DNA of 64,000 nt, taken from positions 13,454,001 to 13,518,000 of the forward strand of contig CP075494.1 in the NCBI GenBank assembly GCA_021613535.1, read 5' to 3'. The position numbers and the translations under genes are program-made. The notes beneath the pieces are model-generated. The model was not told the DNA's origin. It saw only the letters and a list, made by a program, of their open reading frames with translations, and did no database searches. This DNA comes from Adineta vaga (Eukaryota; Rotifera). Shown piece by piece: positions 24,422 to 37,217 of the stretch (positions are counted from its first letter, which is position 1; each line of letters opens with the position of its first letter).

Positions 24422-25752
24422 TTCTTTACAATAACTATCTTTCGACTGTATCGAGATACATAAAAACTGATCTTTTTTATAGACTTTTAAAACATTTTCT
24501 CTCTCTCTTTCTCTCTCACTGCTCTTATGGCATAGTGATCTACCTACAGAATATTGGAAATATTTCAGCGTGAAATGAATAAACTGATACGAGAGATACT
24601 TGCCTATTCTCATGGGCGTAGGTATGCATTGCATGAGAAAATGTCTTCGAAGATATATGCACAAAAGATATATGGCATAGTTTTAGATTCTGGCTAGGCG
24701 AAGATTATTCATATATAGATATTTTGAATACGTGATCATAATAAAGGTTTTAATAAACAAAATCTGTTTCGCAAGAATGGCTCGAGAATGTCGTTTTAAA
24801 TGCATTTATTTCGTCAAAAATTATCCTTTATCCAAGGAGAGATAAGTATCAGACGAGAAAATACACGTCAATATTCGTGTAAGTTTGAAATGCTCTATCC
24901 ACATTCGAAATGAACAAAAATATTGCTTTATACATAAGAACATGTTAAGAACGTGATTCAACCAGCACGCATAGTTGTAAGTATTTGGACATACTTGTAT
25001 ATAATTCTTATCTTCTTCACAAATAGTTCAAATATTTCTCTTAGTTTTTCGTTCAATCTACATACATTACATTGATTGATCATACTATTCTTCACTCATG
25101 CCTATTGAATAAGTAGACTATTTGATTTGATTGGTTACTATCAGAAACTAATTTATCTTCATATTGATATGAAATTAATATCTTGTGAAAAATTTTTGCG
25201 ATTCGGTGCAAAGATTCGATAATCATCATCGAACAACGGAAAAATGAAAGCGAATAATAATTGCATAACTACATACCAACATAGTTATAGGATAAAACGA
25301 GATTTGAATTTTTTTATATACTTTCATTTTCTTCCATTGAATAAAGAAATAGAATATAATAGACAAATAAGTAGACTTATTTTTCGATTTGAAAGAAATT
25401 TATATTATTTTCATTGTGTTCTGGTTCATCTACTCTTAACAATGACAATAATACACCCGCACACATGCACGTATCGAATAGAAAAAATGTGACAATAAAC
25501 GGAAAGCAAAGGAAAAAAAGAGAAACGCCAAGAAATGAAGTGTAAATTGAAGAAAAGTTTTAATAATCATAAACAACCAAAATTTATGTACAACGAAAAA
25601 TTGAAAACATATGAGGAAGAGAAAGGAAATCAGAAGGCAAATTTACTGATATATCAAGTCACAAGAAAAACAAAGTAAACGAATAGAAGAATGTCGAATA
25701 CATTCGAACAACGATAAGAAAATCAAATGATCAATGCATGTTTGAGATATCT
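24422..25752. other. intergenic region
   Basis: A CT-rich run at about 24498-24520 lies in the upstream flank of copy 2. I see no supported gene, RNA or mobile element in the rest. Confidence 0.5.
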
Positions 25753-27634
25753 TTACCATAAAGATGGTGGTGGTGGTTGTTGTTGTTGTTGTTGAATTTG
25801 TTTAGCTAATTGAACAGGTGGACGAAAACGATTTGCCACATTCTAAAAATAGAAAAAAAATACAAATCAAATCGCCATGACGTTCTTTCCTACCTTTTTC
25901 TTTTTCGATTTGAGAATATTTTCATCTCTTTCAAATAATCCCATTGATCTTCCATCAATAGTTCCTTGTTCATTACGTAAAGCAGATGCAATTCGTTTGG
26001 CAGCTGTTTTATTTAAATGATGTACATCACGTAAATGTCCAGTTAAATAACGTAATTTAACTGTTGATTGACATGGTGTATGTGGAATACGTTCTTGATG
26101 TGGTAAAACAGCATTATAATTACTCAATGGACAAGATACATAAGCTGTTTCATTTAAAACTTGTTCATCAGGTCGAAATAAAATACGTTGACTACTATTT
26201 TCATTTTTCATCATGGCTTTAACTAATTTCATTGCACTAGCACGATTTAATTGATGAAATGCAAGAAAATGATCATATAAAGCAAAATCTTGTTGTTCAG
26301 TTGTTGGTGTACATAAACGAATACCATGTATGGGTCCAAGACCAAAGACATTATGTTGTGTTAATGGACATGGTGCACGAAAAAATGATGGAAGAATGGA
26401 AACAATAGAAGATTCCGTTGCCGAAAAGAATAATGTAGGATGATCATCAAGATCACCAGATGAAACAAGACGAACAATTTGCATGGAGGCAGCATAATTT
26501 AAATAATGATATTGTTTTAAATGTTCAAATAGAGATATCTGAGAATTTGATCGACGAATACAAGGAATATGACGAACTTGATGACGACGTTCAATACCAT
26601 AGGTATTCGTTGTCAATGGACAATAGTCACATTTATAGGTTTTTAATTCTCGAACCTAAATGAAAATGAAATTACGATATGTTTGTTTCAATGATATTGA
26701 TTATTTCTTACAGTTAAAGAATTGTGTGGTTGATTGATATCACTAGAATTAAATAGAAAACTTAGTTCGAAAATTTCAATCTAGAAGAATATTTACGTGT
26801 CGGGAAGTTCATCATCCGTTTCAGTGGATTTTCCAACTAAAATAATATATGAAAATCGATTTCGTTATTACGTTATGTTCGCTACTTACTATTTGAAGAT
26901 GAGGATAGATCTTGATTAGAGTACGAAGAAATTTCTACAGATAAAATAATGCTTAGTATTTCACCTCGTAAATTCCTATTTTCTTTTCTTACGTAGATCT
27001 TGTTTGATATTTGACGTTGAAAACAATCTTGAATCTAAAATAATACCCCAAAATTATTCTTCTTTCTCTCTCTGTTAATCTCGTATACTAACCACCAAAT
27101 GTTCCATACACACTTTCATCATTAAATGGAGTATTACTGGAATTGGTTGCTAAAATTCACCATCAAAATTAACGTTTTTGTTTTTATTCACAACTTTTCA
27201 TACAAACCTGTTGCTGTTTCATGTTCACCAATCAGTTGTCCAATTTTATCAATAACAGGTAGAAAAGCCGCTGTTTGTTGTAATCTTGCTAGACATGAGC
27301 GCATATTTACAAAATCATCTGGTCCAATATTGTTCATTCCCGTTGTTTTTGATTGTACATACGCATTCAATTGTCGAAAATGTTCCATTTCACTATCCAA
27401 CACTTGATTTAATTTCAATCGTTGTTCAGTTAAACGTTTATCAAATGAAGCTAATTGTGCTTGTTGTCTTCGTGCATCATCTAATAATCGTTGAAAATCA
27501 CTTGGAAATTGTTGTTGATGTTCAGCTAAATGTCTGATACAAAGAAATAACTGACAATGACGACAAATAGTAAATTGATATGCATCACATTGTGAATGTT
27601 GACATAATGAAGGAGATGATAATGTTGTAGCCAT
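25753..27634 (-). CDS. B-box-like / coiled-coil / three CPL-finger protein
   Basis: The start MATTLSSPSLCQHSQCDAYQ (27634) opens a B-box-like module (CRHCQLFLCIRHLAEHQ). A Gln-rich coiled coil follows (DARRQQAQLASFDKRLTEQR). Several very short exons at 27150-26700 encode a Ser/Asp-rich linker. The large exon carries three CPL-type repeats: CDYCPLTTNTYGIERRHQVR with PC, CPLTQHNVFGLGPIHGIRLC, and CPLSNYNAVLPHQERIPHTP with C. Each is followed by a helix-like block (LFEHLKQYHYLNYAASMQIV; LYDHFLAFHQLNRASAMKLV; YLTGHLRDVHHLNKTAAKRI). The last exon adds NVANRFRPPVQLAKQIQQQQ and a poly-Pro end (stop at 25753). Same family as 12380-13803. It is divergent from the ZNF593-like gene (starts 410 bp apart). 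Function unknown; a ubiquitin-ligase role is not supported because no RING is visible. Confidence 0.8.
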
Positions 27635-28044
27635 GTGTCTTTTTTTTGTAAAGAAAAAAAAAGAAGAAAAAAAAAAAGATTTTTCTCAGTTGTAATGACT
27701 AATTGACAAACTGATCGATCAAATCATAAATCAACTAGAGAAATGAAATAAATAAACAAAACGACTGGAGAAAAGAAAACGAAACAAACATAACAATGAC
27801 ATCTATTCGATGATTGAAATTTAACGACATCTGGAAGTTCTTTTTCGACAAAGAAATTTAGTTTTGATTTTAGAAATTTGTTTTTTAAAGATTTATTAAA
27901 ATATTCATATTTCTTTTTTTTTTATAGAGGTCGGTATTGAATGATTATCATTCGATTGGCTTAAATGGATAGCAAACAAATGAATATATATATTCGAGTC
28001 GAAATAGAAAAATCTACTTTTTCATTTATTATAAAGCTTGCGTA

Positions 28045-28527
28045 ATGCCGAAAAAATCTCGTTCAAAAAATAAAAGTCATAGTGGTGTGGATAAAAAGGG
28101 TAAAATATTAAAAACCAAACGAAAAACCAAAGATCTCGATGAAATTCAAGGACATATGGCTGCTGATACAGCTCGTCATTTATTAAATCAACCAATTGAT
28201 TATGATATACCTGGTGCTGGACAACATTACTGTCTTTATTGCGCGTAAGAGGAGACAATTTCTTTAGATAATCAATACGACTTTCTTTCATCTAGACGAT
28301 ATTTTATCGATGATCATAATTTACAACATCATTTGAAAAGTAAAGTTCATAAAAAACGAGTAAAAGATTTAAAAACAGAAGCATATACATTGGAAGAAGC
28401 TGAACGAGCAGCTGGTAAAGGACAATATCGAGCACCAAAACCCGTTCATGTGCCAATGGATCAAAACAATCTTTACAAAATGGAAACTGATTTTACTGAT
28501 GAGATTGTTTTGTCTGAAAATAAATAA
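28045..28527 (+). CDS. ZNF593: ZNF593/Bud20-type ribosome biogenesis zinc finger protein
   Basis: Two exons (28045-28244 and 28298-28527), about 143 residues. A basic N-terminus (MPKKSRSKNKSHSGVDKKGK) is followed by KTKDLDEIQ, DIPGAGQHYCLYCARYFIDD across the intron, and HHLKSKVHKKRVKDL. Together these give one C2H2 finger of the U1-like/JAZ type with the family's HKKRxKxL. EEAERAAGKGQYRAPK follows, a strongly conserved Bud20/ZNF593 motif. In yeast Bud20 is a shuttling factor for pre-60S export; the human protein is nucleolar. Length and domain order match the family fully. The 5' flank is shared with the CPL-finger gene on the opposite strand. Confidence 0.93.
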
Positions 28528-31282
28528 TATCCTTGTTTTGATTTGTTAAATCCTTATGTTATGTGTGAGAGACTACTTATAAAACTATATCGAACGATTC
28601 GAGCACGAAAATGAATGATTAGTTTTATAAATTGATTAGTCGACAATCGATTTCAATCTGAAATTTTTACACTTCATATATTTTGTAGGAGAAAACGATC
28701 ACTGAACTTAAGAAATCAGTTTTTTGGAATCTAAAATACAGTTGATAATATCTGATGTTTTTCTGTAGATTTCTATCGGAATCAAGACCATTAGAAAGGT
28801 TGAAAGTTAATTTCTTTGCTTCCCGTTACTGAAACATGATTTAATACAATGTGATACGTCTAAAAATGAATTGCATTATGAAGTCTTACATTCTATCAAT
28901 GTTTAGAGTGAGAATTGCAACCATTGATAGTTCTGATTAAAAAGATAATTGTATGATGCATACTGAAGTTACTTAACGGCTTGCCAAAGTCTATAGACTC
29001 TATCTAACATTAAGAACTATACGACATAGTTTTCAAGTGTTTTCTCAAAAACGAAAAATAGTTCGTTTCGTTATTCTCAGTTATGCTACTTTTCGAAACA
29101 GCATCTTTAGTAGGGAACTGCAAAATGGTCCCGGTCCCGCGGGACTGGGACCGGGACCAAATTTCTCTTAGTTACCGGGACCGGGACCAAGGCTAAAATT
29201 GTCAGCTAATTCCTCAATGTTTTTATCAAGTATGAGACTAGATATTTGCTTATTTATTTATTTTTCTTTAATTAAGAATTGACAAATGTGTTATTTTATA
29301 GTTCAAGAAAAATCGTATAGATCGAATTTACAATCGAAAAAGCGAGAATTTTCGTGAACTTCATATTTTTTTTGCATAGATGAAGACAACACCTGAATTA
29401 TTCTTAAGCTTTTATCAAGACCGGGACCAGCGGGACCGGGACCAAAAAGATTTTACCGGGACCGGGACGGGACCGGGACCGAAAAAAAGTGATTTTGCAG
29501 TTCCCTAATCTTTAGTCTTATCAAATATCACAAATGCTTGGTTGATATCAATACTATCGCAGTTAAATCGTTGAGAACTGCAGTAAAACTTATAGTTAAT
29601 TCTTATAGTGTATTATACACTTCATTACATTCATCTGGCGAATTGTTTGTTAATATATTGATCAATTTCGGTTACTAGTTGTTGTCTGGTGTATAGTCAT
29701 CTCTATGTATATCAAAAGATTTCGAGTTTTCGGATATAGTTCTATTAAAGTTATCTTCTATTTCGAGAACATTCTTGGGAATGCTTTTTTATTCACAAAA
29801 AACATGTGTTCAAATAATGTCAGAGCAAAAGTTCATTAAATTACGAAGAAAGATATCTTTCGCCAGATAAAAACTCAAAATGCTTGTACAAATTTTTGAA
29901 AAATATTTGTCAAAAGGAAACTTTATTACGATAGGGGTTTTGTAATGCTAGTTTTGAACTTTTCAATAAGAAGAAGAATTCTAATGAAGGAAGATTTATA
30001 ATAGAAAAAGGATATTAATGAGACTAGATCTTATTGAACTAAAATTTCACAATCACAAGATATAGAATAAACTACCGCCATAGCAATAGTGTATGACATT
30101 AACCTTTACCATAAAACTAAATACTATCGTCCGCAACTCTTAAACGATTATATGATTTCGCTTTTAACTTCCTTCAAGTCAATCTTGACGCCTGTCACAG
30201 TAATACATGTTGTAGTATTAACTAAAATTCCCAATTCTCTTCGATCTGTGTTCTATCTATTTTGCGAACTTTTCAATATAGAATGCTTCAACCTCTGCAA
30301 CGGTCATTTTTGTGCACCGTCGCTCGTTACAAACTGTGACTTCATCATTGAAACTAGATTAATCATTTCATATATTATTTTTCAAATATCACGTTATCTA
30401 TTAATAATGATTCAACGTTATTTTGCTTTAATTCTCCATAATACCCAAATGAAAAAACAATGGATTGATCAGCATTATCTTGCACTGACCTTTTAACTAT
30501 CAATAACAAACTGACGGTTATTTCGATGGAACATATTTCTTCAAGAACTTCGTACATGTTGTTTCGATAGTAACGTGTTTTACCTACTCTAAACACTCTC
30601 TCCTATACTTTCAATTTATCTATATTCTGTATGCTTGTACGTATGAAGAATCATAAACAACAACAAAAGCAGTGGAGAATGACAGAGGAGTTGCTATCTC
30701 GCACGAATTCCAACTCTTATTGCCTGCATGCCGATAAACATATATGATTTTTGAGTGAACACCATATGGTGTACATTCTGTTTTACCTTGAATAGATATT
30801 ATTTATTTCTTGTCAATATATTATATACCACAAATATTTAATGAAAGAATATTAGATCGTTATTTATTTGTTGACCATAATTCAACACTTCATCGCAATT
30901 TCCACACAAATATTTGCATCTTCGTCGTCATCCGAAACAATGAATTCTCCATTATAATGGAGAGTGCTCTTCCGCAAACGTATAACATGCTATAAGTTTC
31001 TATAAACATTTGAGTGATACTTTCACTTCGAAATAGAAATATAAACCAGCTCCCGAAGAATCATTTACACACGGCACTATAAAACAATGAGACTCCATCC
31101 TTCGATCTTTTATTTTCATTTAAACGCATACAAACTAGGTGGTATACCGTACGCCACAGAAAATCTGAGAGCCAACACGACTCTTCCAAATTTTATTTAC
31201 ACCCACAAATAGCAGCATCTATATTTATTGGCTTACCTCAAACTCAAAGTTGATAGTTAATGGAATGATCAACAATAATATT
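28528..31282. other. gene-poor region left of the satellite
   Basis: Beyond the MITE at 29111-29507, I see no convincing gene. An open frame at 30089-30496 has no ATG start, no recognisable domain and codon use like the AT background, so I leave it out. The region may hold decayed transposon sequence that I cannot identify. Confidence 0.5.
29111..29507. mobile_element. hAT-type MITE with GGGACC subterminal repeats
   Basis: A 397-bp element bounded by perfect 16-bp terminal inverted repeats, TAGGGAACTGCAAAAT. Exact 8-bp direct repeats, ATCTTTAG, flank it at 29103-29110 and 29508-29515 and form the target-site duplication. The repeat start TAGGG and the 8-bp duplication (T at position 2, A at position 7) fit the hAT superfamily. 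Both ends carry several copies of GGGACCGGGACC and its complement, GC-rich against an AT-rich centre (29210-29400). No transposase is encoded, so it is non-autonomous. The intact ends and duplication suggest fairly recent insertion. Confidence 0.9.
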
Positions 31283-32344
31283 ATACATGAACAGTGCTGA
31301 CGAAAGTTCTATTCATCTGTTCTATACACATCGAAATTGACAACGATTGCAAAACAGATCATCCACAATACTACCATACATGAGCAGTTCTAATCAAAGT
31401 TCTATTCATCTGTTCTATACACATCAAACCTAACAACGATTGCAAAACAGATCATCCACAATACTATCATACGTGAACAGTGCTGACGAAAGTTCTATTC
31501 ATCTATTAAATACACATAAAACCTGACAACGATTGCAAAACAGATCATCCACAGTACTATCATACGTGAACAATTCTCATAAAGGTTCAATTCATCTAAC
31601 AAATACACATCAAACCTGACAACGATTGCAAAACAGATCATCCACAGTACTATCATACATGAACAGTTCTAAAAAGAGTTCAATTCATCTATTAAATACA
31701 CATCAAACCTAACAACGATTGCAAAACAGATCATCCACAATACTATCATACGTGAACAGTGCTGACGAAAGTTCTATTCATCTGTTCTATACACATCGAA
31801 ATTGACAACGATTGCAAAACAGATCATCCACAATACTACCATACATGAACAGTTCTAATCAAAGTTCTATTCATCTGTTCTATACACATCAAACCTAACA
31901 ACGATTGCAAAACAGATCATCCACAATACTACCATACATGAACAGTTCTAATCAAAGTTCTATTCATCTGTTCTATACACATCAAACCTAACAACGATTG
32001 CAAAACAGATCATCCACAATACTATCATACATGAACAGTTCTAATGAAAGTTCTATTCATCTGTTCTATACACATCGAACCTAACAACGATTGCAAAACA
32101 GATCATCCACAGTACTATCATACATGAACAGTTCTAAAAAGAGTTCAATTCATCTATTAAATACACATCAAACCTAACAACGATTGCAAAACAGATCATC
32201 CACAGTACTATCATACATGAACAGTTCTAAAAAGAGTTCAATTCATCTATTAAATACACATCAAACCTAACAACGATTGCAAAACAGATCATCCACAATA
32301 CTATCATACGTGAACAGTGCTGACGAAAGTTCTATTCATCTATT
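31283..32344. repeat. 93-bp tandem satellite array (about 11 units)
   Basis: The core gattgcaaaacagatcatcc starts at 31345, 31438, 31531, 31624, 31717, 31810, 31903, 31996, 32089, 32182 and 32275, exactly 93 bp apart each time. A partial unit precedes the first (a diverged edge reaches about 31265), and the last is cut off near 32344. The core is invariant, while the middle of the unit comes in several variants (tgctgacgaaag, taatcaaag, aaaaagag). All three forward frames contain a stop in most units, so the array is non-coding. Confidence 0.95.
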
Positions 32345-34198
32345 TTATCTGGTAAAAGCGGTTCAATACTACATGGTCGTTGTCACGAAAAATATGGTAA
32401 ATGATTGATGTCAATTGCAGGTGTAAAAAGACGATTCAAAAATGGTTATTCGTATGAAATAGCCATAAAGAACGGGTTTATAATTTAGAATTAGAGGATA
32501 AGTGAATAGGTTACACCATTTCTCTGTTCTATAATCTTGTTGGAATTGACATAATATTTTATGTTTTAAAAATGTTTGAAGAATTCATCATAACGACACA
32601 ATAACAAGGAAGTATTCATTGAGTTACAGTATCAACGAAGAACAAGAGTTACATAATATTTAATCCATTGAAAACGCTGTACCAAATGAATACGATAAAT
32701 GAGAGTCTTGTCGGATATTGTGATAATCTTCAACGAAAAATACTTTCAGCAAACAGATTATTGAAAATTCTTTGATAAGTGAATAAATTCAACGCAGTAT
32801 AGATCTGTATATCATATATACAGTTTCTGACAGATGAATACTTTGTACTTGATGGATTGCTATGAATCTTGAGAACGATTCTTTTCCAATGGGTCTGTTT
32901 CATTATATTGAGTTGAATAGATTCAATATTGTAACATTATGGTTGATTTAATATTATGGATTATGTCAATGACTATCACCGTCTTTATCAAAATTTGGTT
33001 CAAATACTACACAAAGTGCAGCCCATAGCTGAAGGTTTACTATATGATGGGAGTGAGCAAGAAAACATGATAGGTACAACAACTGGTTTGTTCATTATTC
33101 TAACATGATTGTGAAAGTATTTCGTAACTGAAAGGCAATCGAATTCAGTACGTACTCAATGAATATATACAATACCAATAAGTGTATTCATCTACTATGT
33201 AGAAATTAAACGCATATGTGACATTTGATTATTCGTTGACAGCTGTATTGTAGGCAAATATATGGAATCAACATGTTATTCAAATATCTTCATCATATTC
33301 ATTTCAATAGTAACTCTATATAAACAATTTCAAAGGTCGTATGGTAAACGTATAGTTCTGACTACATTTGCCAAAGTCTTATTCATCAATTTTCATTGTG
33401 CAATCAAAAGGTTATAGACAAGTGACAGTTAAAAACTGCAGTTGAAATGAATGATTATCACATTTATCACAAACACGACCTTTATGAATTTGCTCATTTA
33501 TCGAGTAATCTAATGCTAATAAATACTTTTCATTCCTTCTAACACTAAAGATTACATCGAGGATGAATATTCAAACACCAGAGCTTCTCTCGGACAGGTA
33601 TTGAAGGGACTGGTACTACTTCTAAATTACAAAAATATGATTTCAAATTGAAATGAAAAAGACAGTCTACTGTACATTTTAGAATAAAAAGATATCAAAG
33701 TTTAACATATCAACTTTTTACGTAAGAACTTCACAGAGAAGAGTAGTTTAGATTTCATTGTGGTAACCGAAAACAGATTTTGATTTCAGGAAATCTAAGA
33801 AACATCTAACAAATCTCGTAGTGATTGATCAATCGGGAAAATATGCGTATTTTTGCGAAACATCATGGAATTGGTTTCCAACAATATCGCAATATTTTCG
33901 AGTGTTGGACATCAAATTTTAGAAATATCGAAATATGCATATATTCCAAAACAGAAGTTCTTCAATTTCTTCTTATCAAATTTCATTTTTTTATGATGTG
34001 ATTGATAGTTCGATCTAATATGACAACTTGCCAGTATTTTCGTAGACGAGACATGTCATATGTGAACATAACATGTACCCAATGGATGGATGTATTTATG
34101 AAGCAGTAGTTTTTAATCGAAAAAATATAATAAATTGCCAGAATTCTCATTTTGAGTAAAATGAAACATGAAAGTTATCTCAAAAGAGAAAATAACTA
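32345..34198. other. gene-poor region right of the satellite
   Basis: No supported exon, RNA gene or transposon terminus. It may hold the missing 3' exons of the B-box gene at 34199-34759, but I could not identify them. Confidence 0.4.
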
Positions 34199-34759
34199 TT
34201 AACTGAGGAGCTTACCAATGCGTGGTTGAAATTTCTGTTCTTCGACATAAATAAGACGCTGCCAATCTATTTTATTGCTTTGCTCTGTATGAAGTTTAAT
34301 CGTAGCTGGTTGCGTTGATTGTCGTAAGGCCGTTTTAAAATCATTGATCCTCTGAGTCAGCCGTGTTAAATCTTTTTCAACATAATTTTCACTTTCTTTC
34401 AAATGTGCTATCTCATTGGAAAAATCTCTGAATTCACTATTTATTTGTGTTTTTCTGAAATTTAATAGATGGATCACTTGTTGATGGACATTCGCAGCAA
34501 TTTGTTTCACTTTTTCAATAGTATTATCGCGCCATTGTTCGATCTCTCTAAGTAAAGGACTTTGGTGTTCCTTATGCTGCTCCACGGTGTTGATCTGCTC
34601 TTGCAGAAGATTTCGTTCTTCAATAACTTTATCGATTTCAGTAAGCATTCCTTCGCGATGAGCTCGAAAATCTTTCCAACAAAAATAATTCTCACATCCC
34701 GTGCAGAACATTTGTCCGAGTTCTTTGGTGCATAACGAACATCGTTTTGCAGTTGCCAT
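34199..34759 (-). CDS. TRIM-like B-box/coiled-coil protein, 3' end uncertain
   Basis: The start MATAKRCSLC (34759) lies two bases after a good acceptor (tattttcag), so the 5' UTR is probably spliced. The N-terminal Cys/His module CSLCTKELGQMFCTGCENYF, followed by CWKDFRAHREGM, is a B-box-like zinc site. A long coiled coil follows (IDKVIEERNLLQEQINTVEQ; LTRLTQRINDFKTALRQ). Large families with this layout are, to my knowledge, common in bdelloid genomes. The exon ends either at the donor G|gtaagc (34216), with further exons not found, or by read-through to a stop at 34199 (IGKLLS). Many relatives carry a further C-terminal domain, so this may be a truncated gene beside the satellite region. No RING is visible. 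Confidence 0.6.
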   Translation of the reverse strand: MATAKRCSLCTKELGQMFCTGCENYFCWKDFRAHREGMLTEIDKVIEERNLLQEQINTVEQHKEHQSPLLREIEQWRDNTIEKVKQIAANVHQQVIHLLNFRKTQINSEFRDFSNEIAHLKESENYVEKDLTRLTQRINDFKTALRQSTQPATIKLHTEQSNKIDWQRLIYVEEQKFQPRIGKLLS

Positions 34760-35910
34760 CTCTGAAAATATAAATGAAAGTAAGTATAAGTGTACAAAAC
34801 AAAACAAAACAGATCCATCTGTCAATCTCAACAAAAAATACAGATATTATCTGACACAAACTTATGAAAGCTAATATAAAGCAAATAAATATGAACTGTT
34901 TTCGCGTACAAATCGATTGCAGTATTAAACTCAATTCATCCTAGAAACTAACTGAATATTCATATTTTATTCGAAAACATGTAGTTTCAAAAGTTACTTA
35001 TGACATATACTTCCCTCTCGGTTAATGAATCTCAGCTACCTTTTTCAGTCCGATGAATTTTTTCTTCACTTGCACACAACAGAAGAAAATGAAAAGTGAG
35101 TTTATATAGCGTTCACTGCTTTCTCTCGCACACTAGGAAGAAGGAAAAAAGAAAAAAGCATCTTGAATTTCGTGTTGTTGATACAGGGTAAACATATTTA
35201 TCATACAAAGGATGATAATAAGTGAAGAGCGAGCAATCTTTTTCACATACGGCACACGTATTCAACACAAATATATTTTTGAATAAAATAGCGCTGAGAT
35301 ACAAATACTTTGACTAAAATCTAGTGTAGGACGAAAAATTACACTGTAATACATCAATACACATTCAGAATTCTGTCATAATCGGATGTACTCTGATTCG
35401 CTAAATAGTCATACATGAGTAAAAGTGAAGGAGAGGATGTTCTCCACAGTTGTTTTAATATTAAAGATATACCTGACTGAAAAATAAAATATATTGTTTT
35501 TCATTTCAACTAAATATACAGAACGTAGAAAAATTTGAATTCTTTTGCTATATTAGTTGCACGTTTGTAATACTTTTTTAAAATATCTGAATTAACATAC
35601 CATACGAAAATGAATACACTAAACGATGTTGATAAAACAATACATTGTTGAATGCGACTAATAGAGACCTCTTTTGAGTAAGTTGAGTATTGAGTAGTCT
35701 TTTCATCGATTAGAAAAGACTCATTCTTCCTTCATCTTCCTTGCTTGACTTGTTTGCGTAATTACTCCGAACGAGTGTGATAATTATTTTTGTTGGTTTA
35801 GTTCTTTGGTGTGACTCAAAACAATAGTTCATTTTGTGATCAGTTTACAATTAAATAATAAATAAATTTATTATAATTCTTTCTCTTTTTTGTTTTGCTG
35901 TAATTCAACA

Positions 35911-37181
35911 ATGTTTATACGTGTAGCTGAACATCCTAAACATTATGAAGATAGTATTGAAATTCCAATTGATGGAGGTGCTGATGGATCAGTTTCGTTG
36001 AGTACACTTGCTGCTCAATTTCATGGTGTGAGTGCATTGAAATATCGCCATTCTGAGACGAGTGTGTGGAGAGGGTGAGTGAATGTGTTTGTTGTTCTCA
36101 ATTCAATGTATGTGGAGTGAAAATGTGTGGTGGTTTCTAAACCTCCTCATTTTGCGCTCATTCAACTTTGATATTCAATCGAACTTTTTATTTATTTATG
36201 TACATTATTGTTTTTCTCTCAGTGTGCGTGTAGTAGACGGCAAACTTTATCATCCAGATGGTGTGTGGAATTTAGATACTATTTATGTTCCTGTCTATTC
36301 AAAACGTGAGTGTAGATTTTTAGTGTATGATCGTGGTTATGGGTTGTTTTATTCGATTAGCTAATCCAGTAGATGTTAAACGAAAAGGTTTTGATGAACA
36401 AGATGATACTACAGTTACATATACGGAACAATGTAAAACGCAGAAAGTTGATAATAGATCAGAGATAGGTGAAAGCGTTAGTGATCCAAATCGTCGTTGT
36501 GTTGATTTAATTGTTCTGGGAATAAGTTATCAAAGTGTCGAAGCTGATGTTCGAAAATGTTTCGAAATATTTGGTGAATTAGAATTATGTGAAGTAATTA
36601 TTAACAAACAAGAACTTAATCTATTTTTCTTCTTTAATAAATTATTTTTAGATCAAACGTGATGCAAATGGACAATCGCGAGGTTTTGGTTTTATTCGTT
36701 ATAAAAATTATGAATCTCAAGTAACTGTGATAAATAAACGACATTTTATTGACGGAAGATATGTAGATGTCAAATTGCCTGATTCAAAAGTAAGATAAGT
36801 TTGTTTAGATTTTCATCATATATATATATATATTTTCTATTTGAAATTCTACAGATTAGCATTCATGAACCCGAATGTGCACGAAAAATTTTTGTTACTC
36901 GTTTATCTGATAATACTACTGAAGATGATCTAAAACAATATTTTTCAAAATATGGTACTATTCAAGATGTATATATACCAAAACCACCACGTTCATTCGG
37001 TTTTGTTACATTTCATGATTCTAATATTGTTCGAACATTATTCGGCAGTCATATTATCAATGGTAAATTATGCATATTTCAAATGTTTTATTCTATTTCT
37101 TTGTTTCTTTCTTTCAGGTCGAAATGTAACTGTTGGTTTAGCAGAACCAAAACAAAGACCTATTAGTATAGCTGATTACTC

Positions 37182-37217
<36 letters not shown>

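Noticed and set aside
30089-30496. 135-codon open frame between the MITE and the satellite
   Set aside because: It starts with GTG, has no recognisable domain, no splice partners and AT-background composition. At most it is a decayed coding remnant.
31283-32344. CRISPR-like array
   Set aside because: The period is a constant 93 bp with related 'spacers' and a eukaryotic gene context; it is a tandem satellite.
34199-34834. Longer open frame of the B-box gene from 34834 (MLRLTDGSVLF...)
   Set aside because: A strong acceptor lies just before the ATG at 34759 and the extra segment does not resemble the family; it is more likely intron or UTR.
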